Positions 24,495-36,555 of a stretch of 64,000 nucleotides of DNA are shown in pieces. The stretch is from Micropterix aruncella. Lineage: Eukaryota > Arthropoda > Insecta > Lepidoptera > Micropterigidae. The DNA lies in the NCBI GenBank assembly GCA_944548615.1, contig OX155960.1, positions 34,634,499 through 34,698,498 on the forward strand. The letters are read 5' to 3'. The notes beneath the pieces were generated by a model, which ran no database searches, was not told where the DNA came from, and saw nothing but the letters and a program-made list of their open reading frames with translations. The position numbers were made by a program, and so were the translations under genes. How positions within the stretch are numbered: position 1 is the first letter of the stretch; each line of letters starts with the position of its first letter.

Positions 24495-24790
24495 AATCGC
24501 CGTAAGGTCCGCAACCACACCCGCTCTTTAGGAAACAGTACTGCTTCCAGACTCCTTCGACTGTTAAGTCAGAGTGCACAATCGATTGGCTCACGCTGCA
24601 CGGTGCGCAGACCGCCCAGGAGCGCTAGAAGATTGATTCCTAGGGGAAACTAGCCCTAAGGCCAGAGTCCTGCCCGGGCTCGCACCTCATGCGTGGAGGC
24701 CGTCGGATGGGTGTTGACCCTTGAGTGTGACCAACCCTGAACAGAATGGGTCTTCGTGGCTAACTCAGCAAGGGCCCATTAGCTCCCAAT
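24495..24790 (-). repeat. GC-rich repeat family, copy (antisense), inverted partner
   Basis: Reverse complement of the neighbouring copy across nearly its whole length, separated by about 360 bp. Its outer end, however, carries CAGCAAGGGCCCATTAGC in the same orientation as the neighbour's, so the outer 25 bp are direct while the rest is inverted. Inverted pairs like this can form a long hairpin. Local TTCACCCAG triplication lies just left of it at 24421-24465. Confidence 0.75.
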
Positions 24791-25497
24791 AAGCATTTTC
24801 TTACAATAATAATCATGTAATGTCATGTTAGAATCTCACCTTATCTACATGATTAGACTCAATATTGTAGCCGGAAAGATTTCTTTACAACCTGTGTTAT
24901 ATGTAATTCTGATGCATTCAATTTGATTGACCAAATGAATGAATGGGCCCGCCCTCCCGTAGTTTCATATTATAAGATCAGCGAGTGCTAAATGGCCGTT
25001 TCCAGTTTGTATTTAATAACGTTTAATTGCACAAAGGAGGCGAGCTCTATCGGCCGGGGCGATACTAAACTCACTTTCATCGTGGAACATGTTCAACGAT
25101 ACAATCGACACTCATACGTTTCCCATAATAACTGCACCTTGCCTCGATTCGCATATCAGACGATCGCTACATCACATAATAGTGACTTTCTCCCCCTTGA
25201 GATGATTTATGCTCTTTATAACATGACAGAGGTGACTTATATTCAGGTAAACATTTAGAATTATCAAACGTCATCATTGACTGTTGAAATATATAAAATT
25301 GTGGTTGCCCTAGAAGTTAAACTGAAGCTAATATTAAAGAATCTGATGATAACTACATACTGTTCACGACAAGGGCTGTAGATTTTTATGTGTGTTTGAT
25401 GACTACTAGTGAAAGTTTTAAAATTTATTGATTGCAGTAGTTTTCGAAAAAAACTATTGAAACTCGGCTGATCTTTTAGTCCAAGAGGCAGAAACAA
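24791..25497. other. Unassigned DNA with an 88-codon frame
   Basis: The frame at 24992-25258 (+) has no recognisable domain. No repeat identified. Confidence 0.4.
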
Positions 25498-25993
25498 AAA
25501 AGTGCAAGAATTTTGTAAAAGCTGATATTTTTAGGTCAGAAGTATTTTGACCATAGAATGATGGGGTAGTCAGCAGGCCAGACTCCAAGACACCTGGCGC
25601 TGTCGTACTAGGAGGTGTGATTTCAATTAGTACCCCCAAATGGGTTGGAAAAGCTGAAGATTGAAAATGAAGTCCATTTTATTGCGCAGCACAAACACGT
25701 ACCGGCGTATTTGCAGGGACCTAATTTTTGACATGTATGGGATAATGCTGACGCCACGTATTCTATCGTTAAGTAGTCTGACTATTTGTTTCGAGTTCTG
25801 TATTGCATTCACTGTCTACTGATTGATTTTCAGCTTTTCCAAAACACTTTGGGGGTACTAATTAAAATTGCATCTTTCCTAGTACGCCAGCGCCAGGTGT
25901 CCCGGAGTCGGGCCTTCTGACTTTGCCTCAGCATTCTATGGTCAAAATACAGACTGATCTGAAAGTATCAGCTTTTACAAAACTCTTGCACTT
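25498..25993. mobile_element. Foldback element with ~170-bp inverted arms
   Basis: Left arm 25498-25668 (AAGTGCAAGAATTTTGTAAA, TTTTGACCATAGAATG, ACACCTGGCGCTG, AGTACCCCCAAA, GGAAAAGCTGAA) is repeated inverted in 25819-25993 with about 80-85% identity by eye. The spacer of 150 bp is unrelated. No transposase frame exists. This is a long-TIR non-autonomous element; its superfamily is not evident because target duplications are unclear. Confidence 0.8.
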
Positions 25994-26206
25994 ATTTGTC
26001 GCTGGCTATAGGCCACGCGAAATTATTTATTCCAAATTTAAATTCATAGTGACAGCATATTTAAAAAAAATCCCAACAATAAATATTAATTATATTTATT
26101 AAATGTAGTGAATAAAGTGCAATTATGCAGTCTAGATTAACCTGCGGTTGACACAGGACGCGTCCCGAATGTACTCGATCGCCGTTTGCATATCGGTCTA
26201 ATTATA

Positions 26207-26400
26207 ATGGGAATTTACCAAGACCCGAGCCCGGCCCCCACCACCGTTATAACCTACGCAGTGGCGGCAGCGGAATGCGGCCTACCCGCAAAACAACGGA
26301 TTGACAGCTCTTTCTACCCTGGACAACGGCTGCTACGTCACCGAAACGTCGGGTGCAACAAAATTCACGCCTTAAATTCGTTTATATCCTATTTATAACA
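26207..26400 (+). pseudogene. Penelope-like element copy B: C-terminus and tail
   Basis: From about 26237 the frame gives HHRYNLRSGG-like residues (interrupted near the start) followed by SGMRPTRKTTD and a stop at 26302-26304. The 95-bp tail follows: GGACAACGGCTGCTACGTCA, CCGAAACGTCGGGTGC, and TATCCTATTTATAA. At the left, TATAATGGGAATTTACC looks like a worn remnant of the inverted tail seen in copies C and D. Only the last ~20 codons are left. Confidence 0.75.
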
Positions 26401-27971
26401 CCAATTTGTTTAGCCATCTATAATAACAATGAAAACGGATAGTTTTCATACTGGACTGATTGGTTATAAAAAAACCATTATTTAACCAATGATAACAAAT
26501 AATAATATTGAATTATTTCAGACCCATCTATAGCATTTTTATATATGCTGATTATATAAAATAAATAATTTTAGAGATTAGAATGACATTAGTCTATTTG
26601 AGCCTTTAAAGTGAGTAACTATTACATATTGAAATAGTTACTCGATTTTACTCGTAATTAAATTTTATTAAATTACAACTATAAATGTATATATTTATTA
26701 CATAGCTATATTTTTTATAAAATTGGTATATTTATGTGTATATACAGGTGGTGGGTCTAAATAATTTATTTTAAAAAAAACACTTCATTTCTTAAAATTG
26801 CATAAAAATATGCACATCTAGAGACGGGCCAAATTATCGCCTAGTTAGATGTGCTATTGGCAGTAAAGGTCATGTAAGATGTGTTAAACCTCCCTATATT
26901 AATTATTAAATAATTTATATAATTATTATAAAATTACATGACCAATGAATGAACTGTATACCTAATCCTATGTACCTAAATAAATAAATAAATAAAATAA
27001 ATAAATAAATAAAATAAATAAATTGAGACCTGTATACCAAATCAAAAATTGTCTTCTTTAGTTAAATAATGTTGAAATAAAAAGAGGTGTGATTTAAAAA
27101 TTCGTTGATTATTATATTATTTTATTTCAGATAGGCTACCGTATATTGGGCTATATATACAGGGCATATGAGAAGATTAATCAATGTTTGGTATTATATG
27201 TTCCATCTACACCATAGATATAGACAAATATAAATTCTTTATTTCACATTTTAATACAAAACATACAAAATACTTACTTATTGCTAAAAATTATTATCAC
27301 TTACAGCCAATTTCCGTGAAAGTTGAAGTATTTAGATGGTATTACTTATAGTGTTAAGTGCTGCACGTTGCGTTTCGTAGTAAAATACTAGCTGACAAAA
27401 AGTAGTACGCCATTGAGCAATATATTACCCTATGAAATCAATGCTATTAGTAGCAGTGGAACTCATTATACTCAAGTACCGTTTTCACCGTTTCGTTTGT
27501 CTGGTTATCACTATTCATTTCCTTTACCGAATTATCTTTCAGATTTATCTCCCGTGACTGTTTCACCTCTACTTTATTGATCAGGTTGGTTATTGCTCTT
27601 GCATTTATTAACGGCACATCGTCTTCCGGCGCCTTCGTATAATTCCAACGGTTGCAGACATGTGTTTAACCGGCCGTTTTGTGGGAGCGCCACTTATTTT
27701 AATCTTGCGATCGGATCACTTTTACTATTCGCATTCCGATGGTGACATTTCGTACGGCCGCCGCTTGTCTCTAGGTGCGATCGGCTTTACCGGCAAGTGG
27801 AGGTCGCGCCTGGGTTCGTTTGGAGACTTTCTCAGTATTGCCCATATCTGAGTTTTGAGTAACGTTGAATTAATATAGAAGAAATCTTTTGGGGCGCGGG
27901 CATAGTCAACGATGACGTAGGTTACACAGCTAGAACGTCGAAAAGAAATGAAAAATACGAACACAGGTGAA
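26401..27971. other. Unassigned AT-rich DNA with an (AAAT)n run
   Basis: An AAATAAATAAATA run at 26978-27021 could be the tail of an unrecognised LINE. A GC-richer open frame at 27660-27851 (63 codons) has no known match. Confidence 0.45.
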
Positions 27972-28372
27972 GACAAGTAAATATATATAAAAGAAATAAA
28001 ATAAGACGACTGTTACTACTGTATTTATAGCTATTGTTTAAGTTTTTTTTTGAAACGTTTGTGATTAATGTATTTATCCATATGTATATTTTCAAAATGT
28101 ACTCAGACCTTTTATTTGACACTAATCACGATATATTTATGTTGACGTATTCAAAATTGAGAGAATTAGACATTTATACGATTATTTACTTGATATTTGG
28201 ATAGTTAAGGTACTCTATGACACTCGGATGACATAACAATTCTAACAATATCACATACTTTTAAATCGGTTCAAGCGTTTAAAAAGTTATGGTGGAATAA
28301 AGATACGGAAAACACACATAGATGGATTCTGAACACATTACACTTCTTTTTTGTTGGGCTGTCGTATAATAA
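27972..28372 (+). mobile_element. AT-rich MITE family, copy 4
   Basis: Begins GACAAGTAAATATATAT with the left end AAGACGACTGTTAC and ends TTTTGTTGGGCTGTCGTAT. Internal blocks CACGATATATTTATGTT, ATCGGTTCAAGCGTTTAA and GGTGGAATAAAGATACGG match the other copies in order. It is nearly full length (about 400 bp). Confidence 0.7.
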
Positions 28373-29988
28373 AGATGAAGTCTTTAAATGACATCGTTGA
28401 GAAGCTAACTATATTGGTTAGGTTGATCCAGTGATCCTAAGAAGTAATTTTTTATCGAAATTGAAATTTTACTTGATTTTATTTTAAAAGTTCACATTTA
28501 TTATACGTATACCAACACCAACATAGAGAAGATACACAACTTTTTAAAATCATAACTTTGCCTTGTTGTGTTTCTTGTACAGGTGTAAAATTATGGTTTA
28601 AATATATGTTTATTTCACCGGTTATCAAGTTTCAGAAATTCTATATTACATGTTAACACTTACATTATCATATGTTTACATCATCAGTTATAATAAAATT
28701 TTCAGCGTTTATATTTAAATATATTACACACATCGATTATATCTAAAAAGTCACCATCCCGGACTATTCATGATTTCTGCTCTGTAACTCTTTATTTTAA
28801 AATTGTGATATTGTGCAATGCCTTACTTATTATTGTTAAGTAGATAAGTCTTCTCACGTCTTCAACATCAGTTATACTTCATTGGCTTTTTATTGCTTCA
28901 ACCGCTGAATAACTGTAATAAATTAATACTTTAATGTTTTGAGATGTGTTGAAATTTTAACTGTTAACGATCCTTTGTGATGTTTTAAATGAACTGCAGT
29001 TTTTGCAGTTGCTTGTGGTTTCGCGTTATATAATAACATAATAAAAATCATATTTTATAATTTCCAAATTTTACAGAAATATATAAATATGTCATAATGA
29101 TTATAATTAGAAAATAATGTAGTACATAAATTTAAATAAGTAATTAATTTTTTTAATAAATAATAATAATAATAATAATGTAATAATGAAAATGGTGATA
29201 GAATTGGTATATTCTATTATATTTAAATCCTTTTTTTTTATTGCCTTAGATTACCAAGGGAGTCATTATTACTCCCTGGATTATATCATGTGGTGGGATC
29301 TTAGGATCTTAGACTGATGGCGATACACAGAATCACATTTTGTATGTAATTATTTATTGTGCTATATTGATAAAATAGGTGCATGTACAGAGCAGTATGG
29401 GTAGTAGTATAGGTAGGCTAGTAGTTGTCAACTGTTTCGCTAGTGCCGTGTCGGAATTCATATAGGAAAACGGACATAGATGTATTCTGATTTCAGTAAA
29501 TGCATTAGCATTTCCATTTAGTAACAATCTATTAAGTATTTGAAATCCTAGTCCAAATACTCCATCGGACATCCAAGGTAGTAGAAAGTGTCGGATATTT
29601 TAGCGTGAAATGTCTTAAAATATTCAAGTAGTGGTAGATTGTTTGGATCTCTCAAAGATAATGATTTGTTTTATTTTCACGTGGATCTCTCCATTGCATG
29701 GTTTAACATATCGAAAGGAAACGCAATGCATGCAAGTGCAGCCATTTTGTGTCAGTGCCAATGTAATGAAGCTGTAATGATAGCCGCAATTAATTTAAAG
29801 GGAGGGAGGCAACGGAGTGAAGTGAGAGGCGTGATGGGCGAGGCAGTGCGATGTGACGATAGCGCCGATCGCCGTCGGAGCCGCTTGTTTATTGATAAAA
29901 TGGCGGGATACGCCCCGAAATGTCAATGGGTAGAGCAGAACGGCATGTTTCCTTTTGCGAATAAGCGAATGCGAATAGGCGACCACGT
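28373..29988. other. Unassigned DNA
   Basis: AT-rich, then a GC-richer stretch at 29790-29985 with a 123-codon frame (29639-30010) that includes RCDDSADRRRSRLFIDKMAG. I recognise no family; the frame crosses into the tandem repeat that follows. Confidence 0.4.
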
Positions 29989-30352
29989 CAATAATTGTTT
30001 TAAAATTTAAATTTCATTTTAATTTTTTTCTCAACTTTTATGTATTCTGTATTACAGGCCTGGCTGATTTCGCCTTACCTGGAGGTAGGAGTTTTGTAAG
30101 TGAAGCAATTGCTCATCCTATTATCTCATAGGAAATAAGATCAGAAGATTACGTGTTGAAATCACCACGAGGATAATTGTTTTAAAATTAAATTTTGTTT
30201 TTTTATTTTTTATTTTTAACTTTTATGTGTTCTGTAGTATTACAAACCTGATGATTTCGCCTTACCTTTCTCCAGGAGTTTTTTAATTGAACAATTGCTT
30301 ATCCTATTACTCATAGGAAATAGGATCAGAAGGTTTCGTGTTGAAATCACGT
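29989..30352 (+). repeat. 182-bp tandem duplication
   Basis: ATAATTGTTTTAAAATT occurs at about 29991 and 30173. Both units carry TGATTTCGCCTTACCT, a pyrimidine-purine AGGAGTTTT block, CATAGGAAATA-GATCAGAAG and GTGTTGAAATCAC. Two units with point and indel differences. Confidence 0.8.
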
Positions 30353-30551
30353 CTTAGTCTCCAAATATCGTACTAAGGGTTCAGATGGTCAGATACCTGC
30401 GCTGCCAGCCTCTGGTTTCAGCTTGTCTAATGTATATTCCTTGCGCCCACGCGCGGTGAGAATAAAATACAGACGCTGACTAATTAGGCCATTCTCTAAT
30501 TACACACTTGTATCAAAAATAAGTTTTCTGTGCATTTTGTACGCCATTTGG

Positions 30552-30799
30552 GTGGGTTTTTTGTTTTCATGATTATTCCGTTGGTTTTCCGTAATAAAGA
30601 TAGTTTTATTTCAAAGCGAAATTCCTAACCTAAAAATTCATTTAGCAGTTATTTTTTTACAAATCTTTATGAATATGTCACTGTGGCACTAAAAATAATT
30701 GTGAATTCGTGATTTTTTACTATTTCTACGTTACAATACGTTACTAATTTCGCTTTGAAAGAAAACCAACAGAATAATCATGGAAACTGAAAAACCCAT
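30552..30799. mobile_element. MITE-like element with ~55-bp imperfect TIRs
   Basis: Left GTGGGTTTTTTG, TTCATGATTATTCCGTTGG, and TTTCAAAGCGAAATT are repeated inverted at the right as AATTTCGCTTTGAAA, CCAACAGAATAATCATGGAA and AAAAACCCAT. The left arm has an extra ~18 bp in the middle. About 250 bp in total and non-coding. Confidence 0.7.
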
Positions 30800-32261
30800 A
30801 TAAATACAACAATTTTTACTACTTATCAATTAATTAACTGATGAACTGAATAACTGATTACAATAGTGTCGCGGTAGGCTTAAGTTTGCTGTCGTAATTA
30901 GCCAAGTGAGTTGAACTATTGTTCTTTCCTTAGAAGATGTATTCTTTCGATCGAGTCTATCACATTTGGTACTATATTAAGTGAGCCTTTTAGGAGCGTC
31001 TTGTGCGATTTGTCGACAAAATAATGTCTCATATAATCAATAATGTCTCAATAATGTCTCATATGCCATCTAATAAATTACATATTCTGAGTAAATTAAG
31101 GCAAATAACCCATCAATTATCTTATTATATCTCAGGGTTAATTACCCTTACAAAACAATATACAATGTATTATTTAATATGGGGATATATTATGGAGATT
31201 TGGTTTGTACAGCCTTGTCAATGACTAATCAAAAATAATGTGTAAAGTGGGAGTTTCCATGAATATAATTTTTAAAAAATCTTTTTAAACGGCTAGTTTC
31301 GCAAAGCTATTATGTAATCTTAATGCCACAGTTTGATACAGATTGTAGGAAAGTAATTTGTTAAAATGGCCATTATACCATAATTTGCTAAGTTCGATTC
31401 TGTCTAGGTATGTTTATGATATTTGTCCGGCTTGTAAGTAATTGATGAGGTGAAAGTATTTATTGGTCTGATTTTGAATCTCTCCGAAATATTAAAAAAA
31501 ATAGCGATGTTGCAATCTTTGGTATTTTAATTGAACTTTAATAATTTAAATTTAGTGAGGTATTATAGTACCTTTTTAAATTTACTATCCTTTTATTTAG
31601 AAATTGAGGAAAGTAAATTGAAATAAAATTTTCTGGTTCATTGATATTATTTGTTTTTATTTCGCGCGTTATATAATATACATTTACGTTGATGTTAATT
31701 GACGTCAAGTTGACACTTCGCACTCATACTTACAGTACGTTAAAAGATTGTTTGATATGTCGATTGTTTTTTGTTTTTGTTTTCTCGCAAATTAATCTAC
31801 AATAAAAACTGAACCGAAAATAGTGCACAACTTTTTTTGGCTTAGTTTATTCTTTTCGAGGAAAAAAATATGCTCTTTTTTTCAGTAACTATGGCAAAAT
31901 CTACATGAAATAGATGATTTCCAACTTAGTGTTACGTGTATATAAAAGAAACTTTCGTAATATACGCATGCAGCTCTTTCAACTCTGTTAGCAACATACA
32001 GTTCTTTTAACTCAGCATAAACTACGTCAAAATCCATCGACAAAAAAACCTATTACTACGGGTCGATTTTCTTTAATTTAGGTTTATAAGGTTTTAAAAG
32101 TATATTAAATAGGATTTTATATTGCATAGGTTGAGATGGTTTACATGATATAGGTTTTTATATAGGTATATGCTTCATATGTACGAGTATTTTGGGGTAA
32201 AAAATGCCTTATTAGTTTTTACTTGGGTGCCACTTTATTTTTAAGCGAATATTTATGAAAC
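30800..32261. other. Unassigned AT-rich DNA
   Basis: Contains a short block (TGCGATTTGTCGACAAAATA and AAATTACATATTCTGAGTAA) that recurs at 47333-47390, so part of it is a low-copy dispersed repeat. No gene found. Confidence 0.45.
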
Positions 32262-32263
32262 TA

Positions 32264-32344
32264 CTACGAAACGGCCCATATTGACATAGTGGTTAGGACA
32301 TCTGATCTTATTTAGTAAAGTCCAGGGTTCGATTCCCGGCTGGG
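32264..32344 (+). tRNA. tRNA-like sequence or tRNA-derived SINE head
   Basis: TGACATAGTGGTTAGGAC resembles an A box, and GGGTTCGATTCCCGG is a strong B box and T arm. The first seven bases GGCCCAT can pair with CTGGGTT just before an A and an encoded CCA. The D-arm matches tRNA-Glu/Asp-type sequences. The anticodon stem does not fold well and the T stem has one mismatch, so this is more likely a tRNA pseudogene or SINE head than a working tRNA. The ~200 bp downstream, ending in A-rich sequence near 32520, could be a SINE body. Confidence 0.45.
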
Positions 32345-32640
32345 TTACCATTTTCCTTTGAGATAAAATTAATGGAATTGCATTTCGATTCTCTTGTTGA
32401 TCGAATTCTATAACAAGTCACACACTTATACCTATACATATTTCACGCAAACTAACATATAAACACTTCATAGTATGACAATAAACTAGCTCATTCTGAA
32501 ATTTCTTAATAAAGATTATAAAAAACAAAAAACAAATATAAAGATGAAAGTCTGCTCCATATTACATTGTCAAAACATTTTATTCGATTGATTGATGATA
32601 GAAATTGAATTATGACAATAAAAATAATAAATGTATAACT

Positions 32641-33110
32641 ACTTCATTTAAAGATGTGTGCCAATGATGATGATGATGAATACGAAATTACGATGCTGAT
32701 GCTGGATGGTGGAGATTTGTTATGGCGGCATTCCGATCATGGACTCGAACACACGCGGGTAGACGGCATAAATCTGAGAAGTAGGGCGGCGTCGCCGCTG
32801 CAAGAAAAATGCAGTCCGACGGATCAATCACGCTCGTAGCGCTGCGGATCTGTATTGGTGGCGTGGAACTGGAGTGCTGGCTGAGTATGCAGGCCGCTAT
32901 CCTAGAACACCCACTTTTCTCGGCACCGGTCCGCACACTGACCCACCACCAGCGCCTGCATTCTTGTCGGGAACCCACTCGCCGCGATATATTGCCCACT
33001 GGTCGACAATGATCGCACGCCCACGTAGAAAAAGTCTCCGTGAGTCATTATGTGCCAAGAGAAGAGTGTGTACACAATAACTCCCACTCTGGCGTGAAAG
33101 ACCCACCAGA
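32641..33110. other. GC-rich segment with overlapping open frames, unidentified
   Basis: A sharp GC-rich island with open frames on both strands (minus 32688-32999 of 103 codons; plus 32809-33012 and 32874-33080). None has a domain I recognise. Similar islands elsewhere in this window belong to retroelements, so an internal part of an unrecognised transposon is plausible. Confidence 0.35.
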
Positions 33111-33412
33111 CAGCTAGTCACGATGTTATTTAAAAACTCGAAAATCTACATTAACTAACCTCTGAAAAAAACGGTATAGATAGTGTTATTTTCGTGCATC
33201 AATCGTGTATCTTCTTCATTTTTTATTATCTTCTGGGGAGGGGGATGGGACTGATGGTAAATTTATCGCCTGATAGCTGCGGCGTCTGAAGATGCTTGAG
33301 CCGTCCCAGGTGTCTGGGCTGTGGGGCGGTCACAGTGGTTTTGAGGATAGGAGTTAATGGGCCTTGTTGCAGTTTGGCAACTAAGACCCAGTTGTATAGG
33401 ATCGGTCAAAGG

Positions 33413-33577
33413 CACGGGTCAACACCCATCCGGCGGCCTCCATGCAGAAGTGCGAAACCGGGTAGAACTTTGGCCTGCGGGCCAGTTTCTCCTAGGAGTT
33501 AACCTTCGGTCGCTCCTGGACGGTTTGCGCACCGTGTGGCGTTAGCCAATCGATTGTGTCCGCGGAAATCCGGAAGT
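33413..33577 (+). repeat. GC-rich repeat family, third locus, truncated
   Basis: GGGTCAACACCCATCCGGCG, CTCCTGGACGGTTTGCGCAC and CCAATCGATTGTGT repeat the order of 23858-24135. The copy breaks off at about 33577, before the CTGTTTCC block. Confidence 0.7.
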
Positions 33578-34210
33578 GGATTAACTGAAAAGAAATGTTC
33601 GCCTGAACTTAAGTAAATTTTTATGAATAATTAATATTTTTACCCAATTCAATCATGCAATTACCACGTCTTAAACTAATACATGAAATTCAAAATAACC
33701 GTCAATTAAAAAATAAAAAAAACCAGAGGCACAATACGGTACTCCCTATTTCCCCAAACCCCAGTACGTCATACATATTCTTTTGATCACTAATTGCCCT
33801 TCCAGAAATCATGTTGCGGTCTTGGTTCTGTCAACACTGTTCACTCGGGTCGGATAATTAGTCTCTGAGATATAATCCCGTTTATGACATGTGTCAAATC
33901 CCGAAAGCCGAAAATTGTGGGTTCGGTTCCGAATGCCGGAGTAGTACCGACATAAACTATCGTCCTTCCTCTTTAACCGAGACCATGAGGGTAGTGCTAT
34001 TTTAAGCCGTGTTATTGAATTTTGAGATTACTTCGACAGAAACTGACGTTCATTCGGGTGCCATTGCCTCCGCAATATTTTTCCCTCAAAATTTAAAACT
34101 TTTGAGATGTGGAATGTTAAATTCTTTGGAAATGTCTTATATCGAAAAGAGAGGAATATCAAGAACCACAGGAAATCTCCAACTCGAAAATGTGTCATAA
34201 GCAGTTCATA
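33578..34210. other. Unassigned DNA
   Basis: Contains one B-box-like GGGTTCGGTTCC at 33919 without a matching A box at the right distance. No gene recognised. Confidence 0.45.
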
Positions 34211-34582
34211 CAGGGTGAGTTTTTCATTAGTGACATCCTTGATGTTGGTGAATCAGTACGAGCAAATAAGCAACTTTTGATAGAACTTTTTAAAAAAAAA
34301 GAAAAAAAACGTTTTTTTTGCAAAATTTGAAATATCTGACTGATAAATAAAAGTTTGACAAGCGTTGAGCGGGCTACGCCATCTAGCAATAGGTAAAATA
34401 TCGCAAATAAACAGTATTCGCGATATTTTACCTACCGCTAGATGGCGCAACGAGCTTAATTATTACACTATTTTTCACAACATATTTTTTTCGAATTTTT
34501 CCATTTTTTAAATCAAAACATGCTTGTTTGCTCGTACTAATTCATCCACTTCAAGGACGTCACTGATTAAAAACTCATCCTG
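34211..34582. mobile_element. Foldback/TIR element with a central palindrome
   Basis: Outer arms CAGGGTGAGTTTTTCATTAG at 34211 and, inverted, CAGGATGAGTTTTTAATCAG at 34582 extend about 65 bp (GTACGAGCAAATAAGCA on both). In the middle, GCCATCTAGCAATAGGTAAA-type sequence (34369-34404) is inverted at 34420-34455. The core palindrome and its flanks recur reversed at 45541-45780. No transposase. A short T-run and A-run sit beside the core. Confidence 0.8.
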
Positions 34583-36555
34583 CATAATAATAGTGATCGC
34601 TAAACATCTTTGGAGGTTCATTGCCGTTTAGTTTGTCACTTAACATCGTACCATATAACTTTTTTTTCCCGATAGCACTATCGACCGATGCGCTCACTCT
34701 TCTTCTGTCCCTTATTTATGTCCGACAAATTCTAAATAAAAAACCGTCACATACTAGACATAATTCAAAACGTAATAAATATTTTTGGGATTGTGTAATA
34801 ATATTTATTTTTTATTGTTTCAGGTGAGTTGGGTACCGCCGTACCATTCTAACACCCGGTTCTATCAATATTCAGGTAACTACCAATCTTATTGCTCAAT
34901 CTATTATTGTTGGTCCATACTAATTGAGTATGATAGCATCGTTCGTTTAAATTATTAGTAAGTAACCCGTGTTGAAGTAGGTGCTATTAGTAGATCATAT
35001 AAATAATAAATGAAACAACTTTCTTATCGCCAGTGTGGGTATGGTCACGCCAACACCTTGAGATAGCTCGGCCTTGATATGTATTTAACCGTTACCTCGT
35101 GTTTCCTGCTTGTTTGCTATTAATTTAAACAATACACTAGGCGTGGTTGTATATATTCATAGAAGAAGGAAATGTATTTACATTGATATATTTATATTTA
35201 GCAAATAAATCTCCAGGTCATAGCCCCACTTGTCAGGAAGCAGTTGTGTCTCCGTGGTTTAATTTTCTCTTGATGCACTCTACCATAATTCTAAAAATAC
35301 TCTTAGACCGTCGTCTGTGAATCGGGGAGTTGATTATTTTAACGATTTTTATTCCACTTTTTCATTTGGTTTCAAAAAAATATTCAAATAATTTGGCTTT
35401 TGCCTTCCGCTATGCTTATATTTCTTTAAAATAGTTTTTTCTAACGATTTCCCTATTGTCAAATTTTATTATTCTCGCTATAGCGATGACTTGATAATTT
35501 CTTCAAAATCCTTTTTACGATCACTTACACCACGCGAAGCGACAACCACCAATGCGTCAAAGGGCGGTATTGACATTTGTATGACGTAATCGCCGTTAAA
35601 AATATGTAGTTATAATATATAATATGTTTTTTTTTCTCTCTGACATAACCGTACTACTTCAATAGGACTCAGGAAGTGAGCTTGTCTTAACATAGGTGTG
35701 CCTAGCAAGGCTGGCTGGGTTGCATTTTACTTAGCACATTAGAATATTAAAATCTAAATAATTTATGCGCTTTTTATGGGCCTAGGCTCAGATAGATGTA
35801 TACCTAAATTAAGACGGTATAAATTACGGCTTTATATAACATATAACGGGGATTCCTAAATTGTACATTATTTTTCTTTTTTGTTTGTGCTCTTGCACTT
35901 GAATGTGTATGTAACCAATAAATAAATAAATAAGTAAAATGAAATAAACTGCTTCTGGAACCAATTTTTTCCCTAACTTTTAAAGTCAGAAACATAACAT
36001 CCCCTTTCCTCGGTATTCACAAACTTGCTTTGTATATCACGCGAAATGATACGAGAGAAACAGTTGAGACAGAGCTGATCCCTGTGTGATGCCCGTATCG
36101 CTCAACTCGTTCAATTGTTAAGCAACAAGTTCAAGTGAAGTACAGCGAAGTTCAACGGTGGCTCACCTGAATGGAAATGGGCAGCGATTAGTATAATGTG
36201 ACACGAAAACATAATTAAGTCGATCCTCATTAGGAATTCAACTTGCATTACTCGCAAGAGACAGAAGACTTACGCAGAGCACCGTTACTTTATGGTGGAT
36301 TCTCGTATCCTCCACGCGTAGGTTACGTGCATTAAGTAATACATGTAGCTTATATGGGCATCTGTATAATACAAAACACTAAAATAAGAACAGTTATGTG
36401 GATCTATAAATTAAAAAAAAGTACGTTACCTACTTAGACTGGAGTTGGGAGTAAGTGCACTGATATTCGTATAAAAACTGTTTATTTGAGTAAAAGTGGG
36501 TTTATTGGAATACGTACCTGCCAATATCCAACAAGTAGCCTTTGGTATTTTATAA
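34583..36555. other. Unassigned AT-rich DNA; possible LINE tail
   Basis: TGTATGTAACCAATAAATAAATAA at 35909-35932 is like the 3' end of lepidopteran LINEs, but no coding frame precedes it that I can identify. The remainder shows no gene. Confidence 0.45.

Noticed and set aside
33900..33945. B-box-like GGGTTCGGTTCC as a tRNA gene
   Set aside because: No A box at the right spacing and no cloverleaf fold.
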